NCBI GenBank assembly: GCA_025506515.1
Contig: CM046451.1
Location: 51,738,714-51,802,713, forward strand
Source of the DNA: Flaveria trinervia
Lineage: Eukaryota > Streptophyta > Magnoliopsida > Asterales > Asteraceae
Reading direction: 5' to 3'
Length of the DNA: 64,000 bases
A program made the position numbers and the translations under genes. This document shows, piece after piece, positions 1 through 9,829 of the stretch. Each line of letters opens with the position of its first letter. Within the stretch, counting starts at the first letter, position 1. Under the pieces are notes generated by a model, which did not search any database, was not told where the DNA came from, and saw only the letters and a list, made by a program, of their open reading frames with translations.

Positions 1-602
1 CAATGATCATTTGCAGAAATCATGGATACATGCAAAAGCCTTCCTTGCCTTTGGCCTCTATGTTCTCTATCCGATACGAGAAGAGCATGCGTGAGAAACT
101 GAATGGGTGATTCAGTACCAGTGCAACCTATGCATTCTGGATTTGGTTAGACATCTCATCAAATCCTCCATGCCTGGAGGCTATGCACTTTCATATCACA
201 TGTGCCAAATACTTGAACTAAGGGTACATGTTGCTCTTGTTTAGTATGCTGGCATTGATGTCACCAGTGTACTTGATCCTCAGAAAGCATCCCCAAACAG
301 TTAGGGGATGTAGCTTGGTTGGATGTGCTCCATCTCCCTAGATCTAAGAACCTCCTCTGGTCATCTTCAGTTATCTCAATGTCTTGTCCAAAGATAGAGC
401 TTCGGATACGGTAAGGCTCATCCGATCGCTCAACTGAGGCACCTTCCCAGAATGTCTGCTGAATATATCTATATGGGGTGCATGGGGTAGAAATAGCCTT
501 TTAGATCCTCGATCTACGCAGGAAGGCAATGATCCCTATGAACTTAGAATCATTTTGAGTGGTGGAATCTAGATGAGCACATATGTTATGCTTAGTGCTC
601 AT
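1..602 (-). pseudogene. Decayed Copia 3' accessory ORF, N-terminal part
   Basis: Read on the minus strand from an ATG at 602, this stretch gives an opening with HN, A-x-L and then I-I-x-F-L. That pattern matches the start of the accessory ORF of element D (47314, HN-x-VAFL and IISFL) and, more loosely, of E (60471). Further on an aromatic QTFW-like segment and an ITEDDQRR segment follow in the expected order, separated by stop codons. It is probably the post-pol ORF of another Copia copy running off the left edge. The function of the family is unknown to me. The assignment is by motif pattern only, and an unrelated ORF remains possible. Confidence 0.35.
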
Positions 603-689
603 AGTCCATCTCTCAACCATATTGTTGTAACACACGAAACATAAACATTAGAGTAGTGTATAGGAGGTGATAATTGAATCATAAACTGT

Positions 690-925
690 TTTAGATCAAA
701 CTGGTTCAATCATGCAACTGAACCATACGACTAAGTTCAGTCGTGTGATTGAGCTTGTAGTTGAGTTCAGTCGTGTGATTGAGCTTGTGACTGAACTTAG
801 TCGTGTGTTAAGCCATGCGCATGAGTTAATCGTGCGACTGAGTCACCGAATGATTCAATCGTGCGAATGAATCTTGTTCCTGGCTCAATCATGCGATTGA
901 AGTTCATTCGGAGTGTCCATTCGCA
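690..925. repeat. Degenerate TCAGTCGTGCGACTGA-type motif cluster
   Basis: About a dozen degenerate copies of a short motif (tcagtcgtg / gcgactga, ends inverted relative to each other) lie at 15-30 bp spacing. The same motif fills the LTRs and the 5' leader of Copia A (32500-32690, 40190-40430, 40930-41110). This stretch is therefore probably LTR or leader sequence of a related, otherwise unrecognisable element. No element boundaries are visible. Confidence 0.55.
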
Positions 926-1320
926 TATAGTTCTGTTTGACACCACGACCTCGAATATTGGTCAAATCTTGATGTTAGACGTCGTATTTAGACTCATTTG
1001 ACTTGCAAACACTCTAAATAGCACCTAATGTCTTTTAAATCAATGATTATGTCCTGTTAAGTGGTCTATTTGAGTCGTTTTAAGTGATTTCTTGATTTTA
1101 GTCGATTAGGTCAGTTAGGGTTTGATTTCACTGGTCCTTTTGATTTATTTAAGTCTCCCAATACATGTAGATCAACGATAGATCGGTCAGTAACACAATC
1201 AGCAAGTAATCAAGGTGAGATGAAATTTGGGCAGGGTGTCTACATATGAGCAGGTTTTTGAAAGCTTTGAATGGTGGTGAGAAATGCGACCGACTCACCC
1301 CTTTTTTTATACTATCTTAA
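926..1320. other. Unassigned, probably old LTR or leader sequence
   Basis: AT-rich sequence between two clusters of the TCAGTCG motif. No ORF, PBS or TG...CA boundary could be placed with confidence. Its position suggests that it belongs to the same degenerate element as the flanking motif clusters. Confidence 0.3.
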
Positions 1321-1600
1321 TGTTCAGTCGTACCACTGGATCCATACTCATGCTCCAGTCATGCGACTGAGCCATTCTCATGCTTTAGTCATGCGACTTG
1401 GGTTCAGTCGTGCGACTGGCTCATACTCCTTGATCCATTCGTACGATTGATTCATTCTTGTACTCCAAAGGCATGGTTATTTCATACTCATGGTCCAATC
1501 ATGTGACTGGCTCATACTTATGGTTCAATCATGCGATTGGCTCGTACTTATGGTTCAATCGTGCGTTTGGCTCTTACTTATGAGTTTGACCTCTTTACAC
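1321..1600. repeat. Second TCAGTCGTGCGACTGG motif cluster
   Basis: The cluster holds repeated units of the form tcagtcgtgcgactgg and ggttcaatcgtgcgattgg, about 30 bp apart near 1480-1600 (catactcatggttcaatcatg and similar). A short ORF here translates into a repeated MVQSCDWL peptide, which is only a by-product of the tandem DNA repeat. The cluster is the LTR-type motif of the Copia A family. Confidence 0.6.
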
Positions 1601-2649
1601 TTTCAACCTTTTAAAATCTTATCATTGGTTAAATATTATGAATTTTTAACACCATTTGATCACCCCAAACGTGACCCTTTTAGTTTAAAACTCGATTGAT
1701 AACCTCAGACATGATCCCTTTTTAATTTAACACTGATTGGTCACCTCAGATGTGACCCATTTTAGTAAGTGATTCATAGAGTACATCCAGTTGTATAGTC
1801 CAACAATTAATCCTACAAACGACTTGAAAATAGAAAATAACTTAGAAATTTAAAAGAAAAGAAGACATATTTTTGTTGTTTTGGGTTTGAGCAGAACAAC
1901 TACAAGTTGATTAGATCATTTATGGAACGATTCATTATGGAATCATACAGGTAAAACAGAATCAAAATCGTTTAGGAACCCCTTATTAATATGCACTTGA
2001 TGCTAGATTCTTGTTGTGTCTGAGATTCATTAGCACTTTCAAGAAATCATACTAAAGCTATAAGATGCACATAATGATTTTGACTTTCAAGAATTGCAGT
2101 CACGATGATTGTCGGTATGTTTGTCCCCTAAATCCATACACAGCCTTTTCACTTACAATGGTAATATATTAGGTTTAATTCTTTCAACATGCATTTGTGG
2201 ATCTCACACTTATTTGGTAATCAACATTCCTCAGGAGATTTTTGAGCGGTCTACGGGTATTGGACAAGAAGAGACTATTCTAAGAGCTTTCAAAGAGATG
2301 CCAACCCTCAGGTCAGTGCCATCGCACAACAGAGAGGCGCAAACAACAATTCATTCAAGAATATTTAGGTTATGCTTATCCTCAGGTTAGTGCCAACGCA
2401 CAGCAGAGAGGCACACAACCTATCTTCTTGTTAGAGCATTTATTTTTCTTTTGCACACAATGCACTAACAACATTTATCATTAGCTTGATTGCTTTTAGC
2501 AGTTTTTACATGTGCTTTGCTCATATTTGTGGTCATCCGCACACATTTGTGGTGTTTATTTTGCTCGTCACCCCGTATTGGAAATGCATTGATTGTGTTA
2601 ACCAGGGATAAGATGAGAACCCACAGCAAGTTGAACACGTTAGTTTGAA
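1601..2649. other. Unassigned intergenic sequence
   Basis: I recognise no gene here. Two imperfect copies of a ~35-bp segment (caggtcagtgcca, then cgcacaacagagaggc) lie about 73 bp apart near 2309-2345 and 2382-2418. A 93-codon open frame at 2109-2390 spans part of this, but no family is recognisable and I do not call it a gene. Near 1665-1755 there are three diverged repeats of a gatcacc...cagacgtgaccc unit. Confidence 0.4.
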
Positions 2650-3187
2650 TTTTAGTTCACCAATGAAGTCTACTCATCTATTGTGTTAAATCTACCACAC
2701 ATCATATAATGAACTAGTAACCTCTAGATCTACTTTCTCTATGTTACCTCAGTAGCAAACTAGTTTAACTATCATTTTTCTTTAGTTGTGCTTAGACTTC
2801 TTAGATTTGTACTTTGAATTTCACATTTTCAGCACACTAGTTTTGAAGTCCTAACCAATTCGTTCCTTGTGTACTATCATTTTCCATAGACTTTGAATCA
2901 GAATCATAGATTTGGTTTTGTTTCTATTACCTAAGCTGCCCTCCCCGTCGTTTTTTTAAGTAATTAAATACTACACGAATTAAATAATAGACTAAATTAT
3001 TCTCCACCTAAAATTCTAAAACCGAAAATCTTTTTGTGTTTTGGATTTTAATAGACAGGAAAATAAAATAAAATAAAATAAATACACTGGTCGGACTACG
3101 AACTTTCGTCTTCTTGAATCACATCACTTTTCTTTTTCATGCCATTAACCTCTAAAAGATATAAAAACCTAAGTTTGTCAAATGCTT
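2650..3187 (-). other. 3' untranslated part of a Copia element (A-like)
   Basis: The sequence aligns by eye with 33475-33942 of element A, sharing 'gtctactcatc' then 'ccatag/ccaaaggtttgaatc' and a run of ccctccccgtcg/ccttctcctcg. In A that interval is the stretch between RNase H and the downstream ORF. The homology fades left of about 2650, and no LTR boundary can be placed. Confidence 0.55.
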
Positions 3188-3982
3188 TTATGTAAGGTCG
3201 GCGTGTTGAAAATCAGTATTAACTTTAACAACATTGATTAATTGCTTTTCAAAATAGTCACGTATAAAGTGATCCTTAATACCAATGTGTTTAGTTTTAG
3301 GATGTTGGACCGAATTTTTGGTTACAACAATAGTAGCAGAATTATCAACAAAAATAGGAGTGTTAGAAAATTGCAAACCGTAGTCGTGCATATGCTATTG
3401 AATCCAAATTATTTATGAACATCAACTAGCAGCAGCAACGTATTCAGCTTCACATGTTGATAGAGCAACGAAGGTCTTCTTCTTACACTATCATGTGACT
3501 AATCATCTACCAAAGAACTGACATCCTGCTGATGTTGACTTGTAATTCATTTTGCAACCACCATAATCCGAATCACTATACACTGTAAGCTCAAAGTCAT
3601 CATCATGAGGATACCACAACCCGAGTATTGGAGTACCCTTTAGATAATGAAAAATCCTTTTTAGTCCATTGAGATGGTTTACTTTTGGTTTTGCCTGATA
3701 TCTAGAGCAACGACACATTGCGTACATGATATCAGGATGTGAGGCTGTGAGATACATGAGAAATCTGATCATTCCCCTGTACATGGCCGTATCAACCAGA
3801 TCACCATTTTTGTCGGGTGCCACGTCATGGTTCATGGCAAGTGGAGTTCCAGTTGCTGAAGCATTCTCCATGTTGAATCGACTGAGGATATCACCTACAT
3901 ACTTGGTCTGATGTAGGAAGATTCCCTTTAGTATCTCATCCACCTGTAAGCTGAGAAAGAACTTCATCTCCCCCATGGCACT
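3188..3982 (-). pseudogene. Copia RT C-terminus and RNase H fragment
   Basis: On the minus strand, 3976-3503 encodes the end of a Copia reverse transcriptase (GEMKFFLSLQVDE, HQTKYVGDIL, MYLTASHPDIMYA) and the start of RNase H (YSDSDYGGCKMNYKSTSAG). 3391-3188 encodes the RNase H end (PKTKHIGIKDHFIRDYF, ADLT). The frame between them (about 3392-3502) is broken. It corresponds residue by residue to element A at 34030-34830. The fragment stops exactly where the Gypsy LTR starts at 3983, and the rest of pol is not found on the far side of the Gypsy copy. Inactive remnant of retrotransposon cDNA synthesis. Confidence 0.85.
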
Positions 3983-4420
3983 TGTAAGGCCCCATTTTTG
4001 GGATGCTTACAGCTGGCCAATCATCGCTCATAAAACATATAATTACATTTAGCTTTCATAAAACATCGCAGCGGAACATCAAAATAACTTTTCATTTCAT
4101 TAAAAATGCTTTTGCAAGTTAATACCACCATTCATTTCGAAACATCGTTTGTTCGCATTACAATGCAAAAATATTAATAAAAGAATGCCATCCAAAATGC
4201 CAAGTAGCTGCCCTGTGCCATCCTCAGCAATGCTCACGTGGCAACTAGAAAAATGCATAATAAGTTAGTGTTGTTGAGTGAGTTCTAATTTTATAATAAA
4301 GCATACATCATTATTATCTTCATCATTCATTCATTATCTTCCATTCATTCATGCTTTCTTACTTTCATTCATACGTTCATCATTACTTCTTTTCATTCCA
4401 TCAAAAACCATGAACTTTAC

Positions 4421-4660
4421 CCCACCGTCATGCATAAAGCGGGTACTAGGCCGGGGTCTATCATAGACCCCCCGTCATGGCGCACAACAGCCTGGCCACA
4501 GTACCTAAGAGTAAATTCAGGCGTACCATTGTGATGTGCTATACCCACCGTCATGCCTAAAGCGAGTACTGTGCCGAGGTCTATCATAGACCCCCCATCA
4601 TGGCGCACAGTAGCTTGGCCACAATATATAAGGTAAGCGACAAAGGTTCTATACAAATTG
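4421..4660. repeat. 123-bp tandem duplication inside G1 LTR
   Basis: Two diverged copies start at cccaccgtcatgcataaagc (4421) and cccaccgtcatgcctaaagc (4544), period 123 bp. Each holds a GGTCTATCATAGACC palindrome followed by ccccatggcgcacagcagcctggcca-like sequence. The same duplication with the same period is present in the other LTR (11664 and 11787), so it predates this insertion. Confidence 0.85.
4453..4471. repeat. 19-bp perfect palindrome in G1 LTR
   Basis: GGGGTCTAT-C-ATAGACCCC has 9-bp arms around one base. A 15-bp version (GGTCTATCATAGACC) sits in the second repeat unit at 4578-4592. Equivalent copies are at 11696-11714 and 11821-11835 in the right LTR. The arms can pair as DNA or RNA. 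A role in termination, protein binding or RNA folding is inference. Confidence 0.85.
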
Positions 4661-5159
4661 TCGGTCATAAAGACGGACCCCGATGTGCATCCTTCTAGGG
4701 TAGCTATCCTGCACACCGTTGGACTAACACCTTTCATTTGGTGTGTTCCCACATACAAGGCTGCAAGACTTACTTTACTTTCTTCGTTCATTAATGCATG
4801 CAATCATTTCATCATGTTCCTATTTTCATTATCTTCCACTTTACATTACATAATACTTTCATTTCATTTATTAAAATTCAACGTAAAGCCATGGTAAATA
4901 ATCATATATAAGAAGTAACATCAACATACATAGTCAACGTCATCATACAGGGCATCATACATACATAACATACATCATACACACCATCATACATACCATC
5001 ATGCATCAGCATCAATCATACATCATAACATTATCATACAATGCCCATAACATCATCTATGGCCTCAAAAACTCAACTTATATAGCCCCCGGGAACCTCC
5101 CAAGTCAAAGCCTACATTTCAACTTTTTCCCCAAAAAGTCAGAAAATATTCTAAGTATT

Positions 5160-5640
5160 AATCCACATTTGCTTTATTGTTCATCAACATTTCTTTTTGT
5201 TCATCCATATTTCTTTTTGTTCATCTGTATTTCTTTTTGTTCATCCTCATTTCTTTTACTCGTCCGCATTTGTTCATCCGCATTGACTTTACTCATCCGC
5301 ATTTGCCAATGCTCATCCACATCTCCTCATCCGCATTTGCTCACACTTAGACTTTCTCATCCGCATTGACTTTACTCATCTGCATTTGTCAAAGCTCATC
5401 CGCATTTCCTCATCCGCATTTGCTCACACTTAGACTTTCTCATCCGCATTGACTTTACTCATCCGCATTTGTCAATGCTCATTAGCAGTTGTTCATCCGC
5501 ATTGACTTTACTCATCCGCATTTCCTCATCCGCATTGATTGTTCATCCGCATTTCCGTAACACTCATCCGCATTCCTCTTACTTAGTGGTCAATGCTCAT
5601 CCGCATTAACTGTCCATCCGCATTTTCCACTACTTATTGT
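5160..5640. repeat. CATCCGCATT minisatellite in G1 LTR
   Basis: A dense array of ctcatccgcatttg / catccgcattgactttactc units, with irregular 12-32-bp spacing and many point variants, runs for about 480 bp. A homologous array is at 12365-12920 in the other LTR with different unit order and number. That difference accounts for part of the LTR length difference. Confidence 0.88.
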
Positions 5641-6346
5641 CATTTCTTTTGAACACTTGGGCGGATTCTAAAACTTAGACATATTAGCCCTAAACATCAA
5701 TTTTCAGTCCCCAAACCTCGTCCATCATGTTCTATGCTTAAATCTTACATTCTAAGCCTTAGGAACACAAGCATAACATCATCAAGCATGAACATAGTCC
5801 AACATCACATCATACTCATAACATACACACATTCAAACATATGGGTATAAAACCCAGATTTATAAAAACATACATTCATGCTTTTCCATCCCCAAAACAG
5901 TTAAAAACCAGTAAAAGAGGGTCCTAGAACTCATCTTTACAGCTCTTAAGTATGGCTTCTTCCAAACTTGACTGTAATTCAGTTCAACCGCCTTGAAACC
6001 CACTAAAACCATACAAACAAACACACACAACACACATAAGCACACAACTAAGGCAAGGCTAGATAAGAACACTTAAAACCCATAAAGTCTTACCATGAAT
6101 TTGAATTTTCAGCTCTTCTTCAAAAGACCCGAGGGTTCTGCTACTTTTTCCATTCTCTCTAAAAAAGAAACAGATGGTACAAGATGTGTAGGAGGTGATG
6201 GGCGGCCATCACCTTTTACACCCACTTTTTCAAACCTTTTGTCTTTTTTGACACTTTTTACCCTCAACTTGGGTAAAATATCTTTTCTTTCTTTTTCTTC
6301 ACTTTATTCTTCTTTCTTTAACTTTTAAAAATAACCGGGTGTTACA

Positions 6347-6363
6347 AGTCCACCCCCTTATAT
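6347..6363 (-). other. G1 polypurine tract
   Basis: Minus-strand reading gives AAGGGGGTGGACT directly before the LTR start TGTAACACC. This is the position of the plus-strand primer for reverse transcription. Confidence 0.75.
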
Positions 6364-6389
6364 AGGTTTCATCCCTGAAACCTGTTATT

Positions 6390-6707
6390 CCTCAAACAAT
6401 TATGGGTAATGCACTCTAATCTTTTCTTTAGTCTCCTACGTATACTCGGATCCCTTCCTGTGCTTCCACTGTACATGCACAAGAGGAACCACTTTATTCC
6501 GCAACCTCTTCTCTTTTTGATCAATGATTGTCACTAGTTGCTCCACATAATAGAGCCATTCATCTACCTCGATATCCTCCAGTGGTACAGTCATATCTTC
6601 ATCTGCTAACACTTTCTCAGATGAGATACATGGAATGTCGGGTGAATTCCACTTAACTCATCTTGTAACTCTAGTCTATAGGCTACCTCTCCTACTCGAG
6701 CAATGAT
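6390..6707 (-). pseudogene. Gypsy integrase tail, chromodomain-like
   Basis: Minus-strand frames encode ARVGEVAYRLELQDEL, HPTFHVSHLRK, then PLEDIEVDEWLYYVEQ and VPLVHVQWKHRKGSEYT, ending near a YP-LFEE-like motif. This order is the C-terminal extension of chromovirus integrases, where a chromodomain-like module directs integration. Stops and frameshifts interrupt it, so the reading is a composite of frames. A second copy of the region is at 13630-14010. Confidence 0.65.
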
Positions 6708-7489
6708 TCAGAAAGGCCCTATGTACCTCAGGCTCAACTTGCCCCGCTTTCGGAACCAAATGATACCCTTCCAAGGTGAGACTTTCAACATAACCCTGTT
6801 ACCCACCTGGAACTCAATCGGCCTACGTCGTTTATTAGCATACGACTTCTGTCTATCTTTGGCTGCCATCATGAAGGCCTTGATCTTTTCAATCTTCTCT
6901 TTCATAGCCTCAATCACCTCAACGGTTCCTAACTCTTTTTGACCAATATCACCCCAAGACACGGGTGTCTTACATCTCCTACCATATAGCATCTCATAAG
7001 GGGGCATACCGATACTAGCATGATAATTGTTGTTATATGAGAACTTAGCTAAGAGTAAGTGGTCATCTCCGAAATCAATGACGCATGCCCGGAGCATGTC
7101 TTCCAGCGTCTGAATCGTTCGTTCCGACTGACCATCCATTTAAGGATGATAAGTGGTGTTAATATGAAACCTTGTCCCCATATGGCATCATACCCTCGCC
7201 TGGTACGTGGTAGCTTCGTAATAAAGTCCATGGTGATATGTTCCCATTTCCACTCCGGTATATCCAAAGGTTGGATCTTCCCATACGGCCTTTGGTACTC
7301 GGCCTTCACTTGTAAACTAGTAAGGCATTTACTCACATACTCCACGACATCATGCTTCATACCCGGCCACCAATAATCTTTCTTCATGTCTTGGTACATC
7401 TTGGTTGCACCGAGATGGATAGAGTATCTAGTATTATGAGCTTCATCCATGATCTTCACGCATAGATCCCCAAAACGAGTAATCCACAT
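6708..7489 (-). pseudogene. Gypsy integrase
   Basis: The piece 7489-7049 carries the zinc-binding N-terminus (HLGATKMYQDMKKDYWWPGM, then KCLTSLQVKAE) and the first catalytic block (EWKWEHITMDFITKLP). The piece 7139-6708 carries the end of the core (MDGQSERTIQTLEDMLRACV) and the GPY-type tail (LSLRYIGPF). A frameshift around 7140-7180 separates them, and the middle catalytic region is lost to frame. The second zinc cysteine of the usual CxxC is serine (CLTS). Integrase inserts the cDNA into host chromatin; this copy cannot make an intact protein. Confidence 0.85.
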
Positions 7490-7498
7490 TCGTCCAAA

Positions 7499-7970
7499 TC
7501 AGGTTCTAACACCAAGTGTGTTTTCACCCAATTCCGCAACCAGACCTCTCATTCTTTCGGAGTTAAGATAATCTTCTTTCAATGCCTCATCTTGAAACTC
7601 TTTGACTTGCTTCATCACATCCAAGGTCATGATCAACTGGTAAGCTTTCACCCAAATCGATTCGGGTCTCACTTTACGGCTAAGGGCATCCGCCACCACC
7701 TTGGCTTTGCCCGGATGGTAATGGATCTCGCAATCATAATCCTTTATGAGCTCCAACCATCGTCTCTGCCTCATGTTCAGGTCCTTCTGCTCGAAGAAGT
7801 ACTTCAAGCTCTTGTGGTTGGTGAATATGGTGCACTTGTGCCATATAGGTAGTGCCTCCAAATTTTTAACGCGAAGACCACAGCTGCTAGCTCTAAATCA
7901 TTAGTAGGGTAATTAACCTCATGAACCTTCAACTATCAGGATGCATAGGCTATAACCTTTCCCCTCTGGA
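7499..7970 (-). pseudogene. Gypsy RNase H and linker
   Basis: 7861-7499 encodes MEALPIWHKCTIFTNHKSLK, QRRWLELIKDYDCEIHYHPG and VVADALSRK, the end of the Ty3/Gypsy RNase H, followed by the linker to integrase. The upstream part (7862-7970) continues the domain with stops (the region encoding the usual YASRQLK.HE motif is degraded). RNase H removes the RNA template during cDNA synthesis. Confidence 0.8.
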
Positions 7971-8854
7971 TTAACACGCACCCCAACCTCGAGTAGGAAG
8001 TATCAAATAAACCACCAAATCTTCACTTCCATGGGGTAATGACAGAACAGGAGCTTGAGTCAACCTCACATTTAATTCCTCGAACGCCTTCTCTTGAGCT
8101 TGACCCCATACAAACTTTACATCTTTTCGGGTAAACTTGGTTAGTGGAGAAGCGATCTTAGAGAAGTGTTGAATGAATCTTTTGTAATAGCCCGCCAAAC
8201 CCAAGAAAGTATGAATCTTGGATGGCATCTTTGGAGACTTCCATTGCATCACTACCTCCAGCTTTGTCGGGTCCACCATAATCCTATCAGGGTTCACCAC
8301 ATGACCCAAGAACTAAACTTCGTGCGACCAGAACGCACACTTGGAAAATTTAGCATACAGTTTCTCCATTCTGAACGTGTCCAACACGTCCCGAATATGA
8401 TTGGCATGCTCCTCCTCACTCTTGGAATAAATTAGGATATCATTGATAAACACAATCACTGATTTATCCAACATCGACCAACACACTCTATTCATCATGT
8501 CCATAAAAGCAGCTGGCATGTTGGTCAACCCAAATGGCATAACGAGGAACTCGTAGTGACCGTAACACATGCGAAAAGCTATTTTTAGAATATCCAGCTC
8601 TTTCACTTTTAGCTGATGGTAGCCCGATCGAAGATCTATCCTTGAGAACCAACTGCCACCATGAAGTTAATCAAAGAAATCATCGAATCTCGCTAAGGGG
8701 TATCGATTCTTTATCATCAACTTATTCAGCTCATGGTATTTAATACACATCCTCATACTACTGTCTTTCTTCTTCATGAATAAGACCGGAGCACCCTAAG
8801 GAGAGATAATCGGTCTAATAAACCCCTTATCAAGCAGCTCTTGCAATTGCTCCA
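7971..8854 (-). pseudogene. Gypsy reverse transcriptase
   Basis: 8606-8313 encodes YGHYEFLVMPFGLTN, PAAFMDMMNRV and the active-site block VIVFINDILIYS. The canonical FIDD is FIND here: the first catalytic Asp is Asn, consistent with a G-to-A change. 8309-7971 encodes the thumb and connection (FLGLAGYYKRFIQHFSKIA, PVLSLP). The fingers (8607-8854) contain several stops. RT copies the element RNA; this one should be catalytically dead. Confidence 0.85.
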
Positions 8855-9829
8855 TCAACTCTTTATCTCAGTCGGAGCCAATCGATACGGTGCCTTGGCA
8901 ACATATTGGGCACCTGGTATCAAATCAATCTGGAACTTGATCTTGCGGTCAGGTGGCCCTCTTGGTAAGTCTTCGGGAAACACATCTAGGAAGTCACACA
9001 CAACCGGTACATCAGAAAGTTGTGGTGTTGGTGTTTCCACATCCTTCACATAAGCCAAGTAGGCGTTACATCCATGCCTCATGCACTTTCCCGCAACTGC
9101 CATTGAGATTACTTTTGGAATCATCGTGACACAATCTCCATAAACCATTACTGAACTCCCGTCAGGCGATGTTAAACGAATCATCTTCTTGTGACACACA
9201 ATGTTCGGCTTGTAGTCCGCTAACCAATCCATCCCCAGGACCACATCAAACTCGCCTAAGGTCATCACAAATGGTCTAATAGGAAACTTATAACCTTCTA
9301 ATTCTATATCACATCCTTCTATCATCTCAAAAATCCTGGTAGACTTACCTATGGCAGTTTCATCATCAAAGGGTATATCTATATTCTTACTACTAACAGG
9401 AAATTTAGCAAAGAAAGCAGCAAAAATAAAACTTTTACTAGCACCAGAATCGAATAACACAGAGGCTAAAGTTTGGTTTACTAGAAACGTACCTAACACA
9501 ACATCATGGTCCATCCTAGCCTCCTCCTGCGTCATTGTAAACGGTCTGGCGCTCGCCCTCAATCCTTCACTTCTAGTCTTCTTCACCCCAAAACCCTCAG
9601 CCCTCGGCTTCTTACAATCTCTACTGATGTGGCCCTCCGCGCCAGAATTAAAACATCTGCCCGCACGATAGTCCTTTGCTATGTGTCCCATCCTCCCACA
9701 CTTGAAGCACAAGTTCGATCTTAGCCTACATTCTTCAATATGCTCTTTTCCACCTTTTCCACACTTCTTCGACCCCGCACCAGAGGTGACCACACGGCAG
9801 TCATCTACCCGTGCCTTCTTGTTACTCAT
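8855..9829 (-). CDS. Gypsy zinc knuckle-protease-RT N-terminus, 324 aa remnant
   Basis: This is the longest open frame of G1. Residues 41-54 (CFKCGRMGHIAKDY) and 59-72 (CFNSGAEGHISRDC) are two CCHC zinc knuckles of gag. Each has lost one ligand: the last Cys is Tyr in the first and the second Cys is Ser in the second. Residues 124-129 hold the aspartic protease motif VLFDSG, intact, and FDVVLGMDWLADY marks the protease end. The tail QYVAKAPYRLAP is the start of RT. It is part of the Gag-Pol polyprotein. The ATG at 9829 is internal to the ancestral frame, so this is a fragment and not a native protein. Confidence 0.8.
   Translation of the reverse strand: MSNKKARVDDCRVVTSGAGSKKCGKGGKEHIEECRLRSNLCFKCGRMGHIAKDYRAGRCFNSGAEGHISRDCKKPRAEGFGVKKTRSEGLRASARPFTMTQEEARMDHDVVLGTFLVNQTLASVLFDSGASKSFIFAAFFAKFPVSSKNIDIPFDDETAIGKSTRIFEMIEGCDIELEGYKFPIRPFVMTLGEFDVVLGMDWLADYKPNIVCHKKMIRLTSPDGSSVMVYGDCVTMIPKVISMAVAGKCMRHGCNAYLAYVKDVETPTPQLSDVPVVCDFLDVFPEDLPRGPPDRKIKFQIDLIPGAQYVAKAPYRLAPTEIKS

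Larger units (their letters stand above)
3983..6346 (-). repeat. G1 LTR, left copy (3' LTR in element orientation)
   Basis: Begins tgtaaggcccc and ends ggtgttaca on the plus strand, so the element-sense LTR starts TGTAACACC and ends GGGGCCTTACA. It is collinear with 11158-13610. At 2.4 kb it is long for a plant Gypsy LTR. It contains a 123-bp tandem duplication, perfect palindromes and a CATCCGCAT minisatellite, listed separately. Small open frames inside it (for example near 5860-6072 and 6095-6328) look fortuitous. Confidence 0.88.

Noticed and set aside
4417..4803. Minus-strand ORF with repeated GQA-VRHDGGSMID peptides
   Set aside because: The peptide repeat only mirrors the 123-bp DNA duplication in the LTR; there is no codon-level conservation.
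5001..5369. 122-codon plus-strand ORF and similar ORFs in the right LTR (12246-12606)
   Set aside because: They lie in the LTR minisatellite; frames differ between the two LTR copies, and composition follows the repeat.
5160..5640. CRISPR-like spaced repeats
   Set aside because: Units are short, irregularly spaced and inside a plant LTR; there are no uniform spacers or cas genes.
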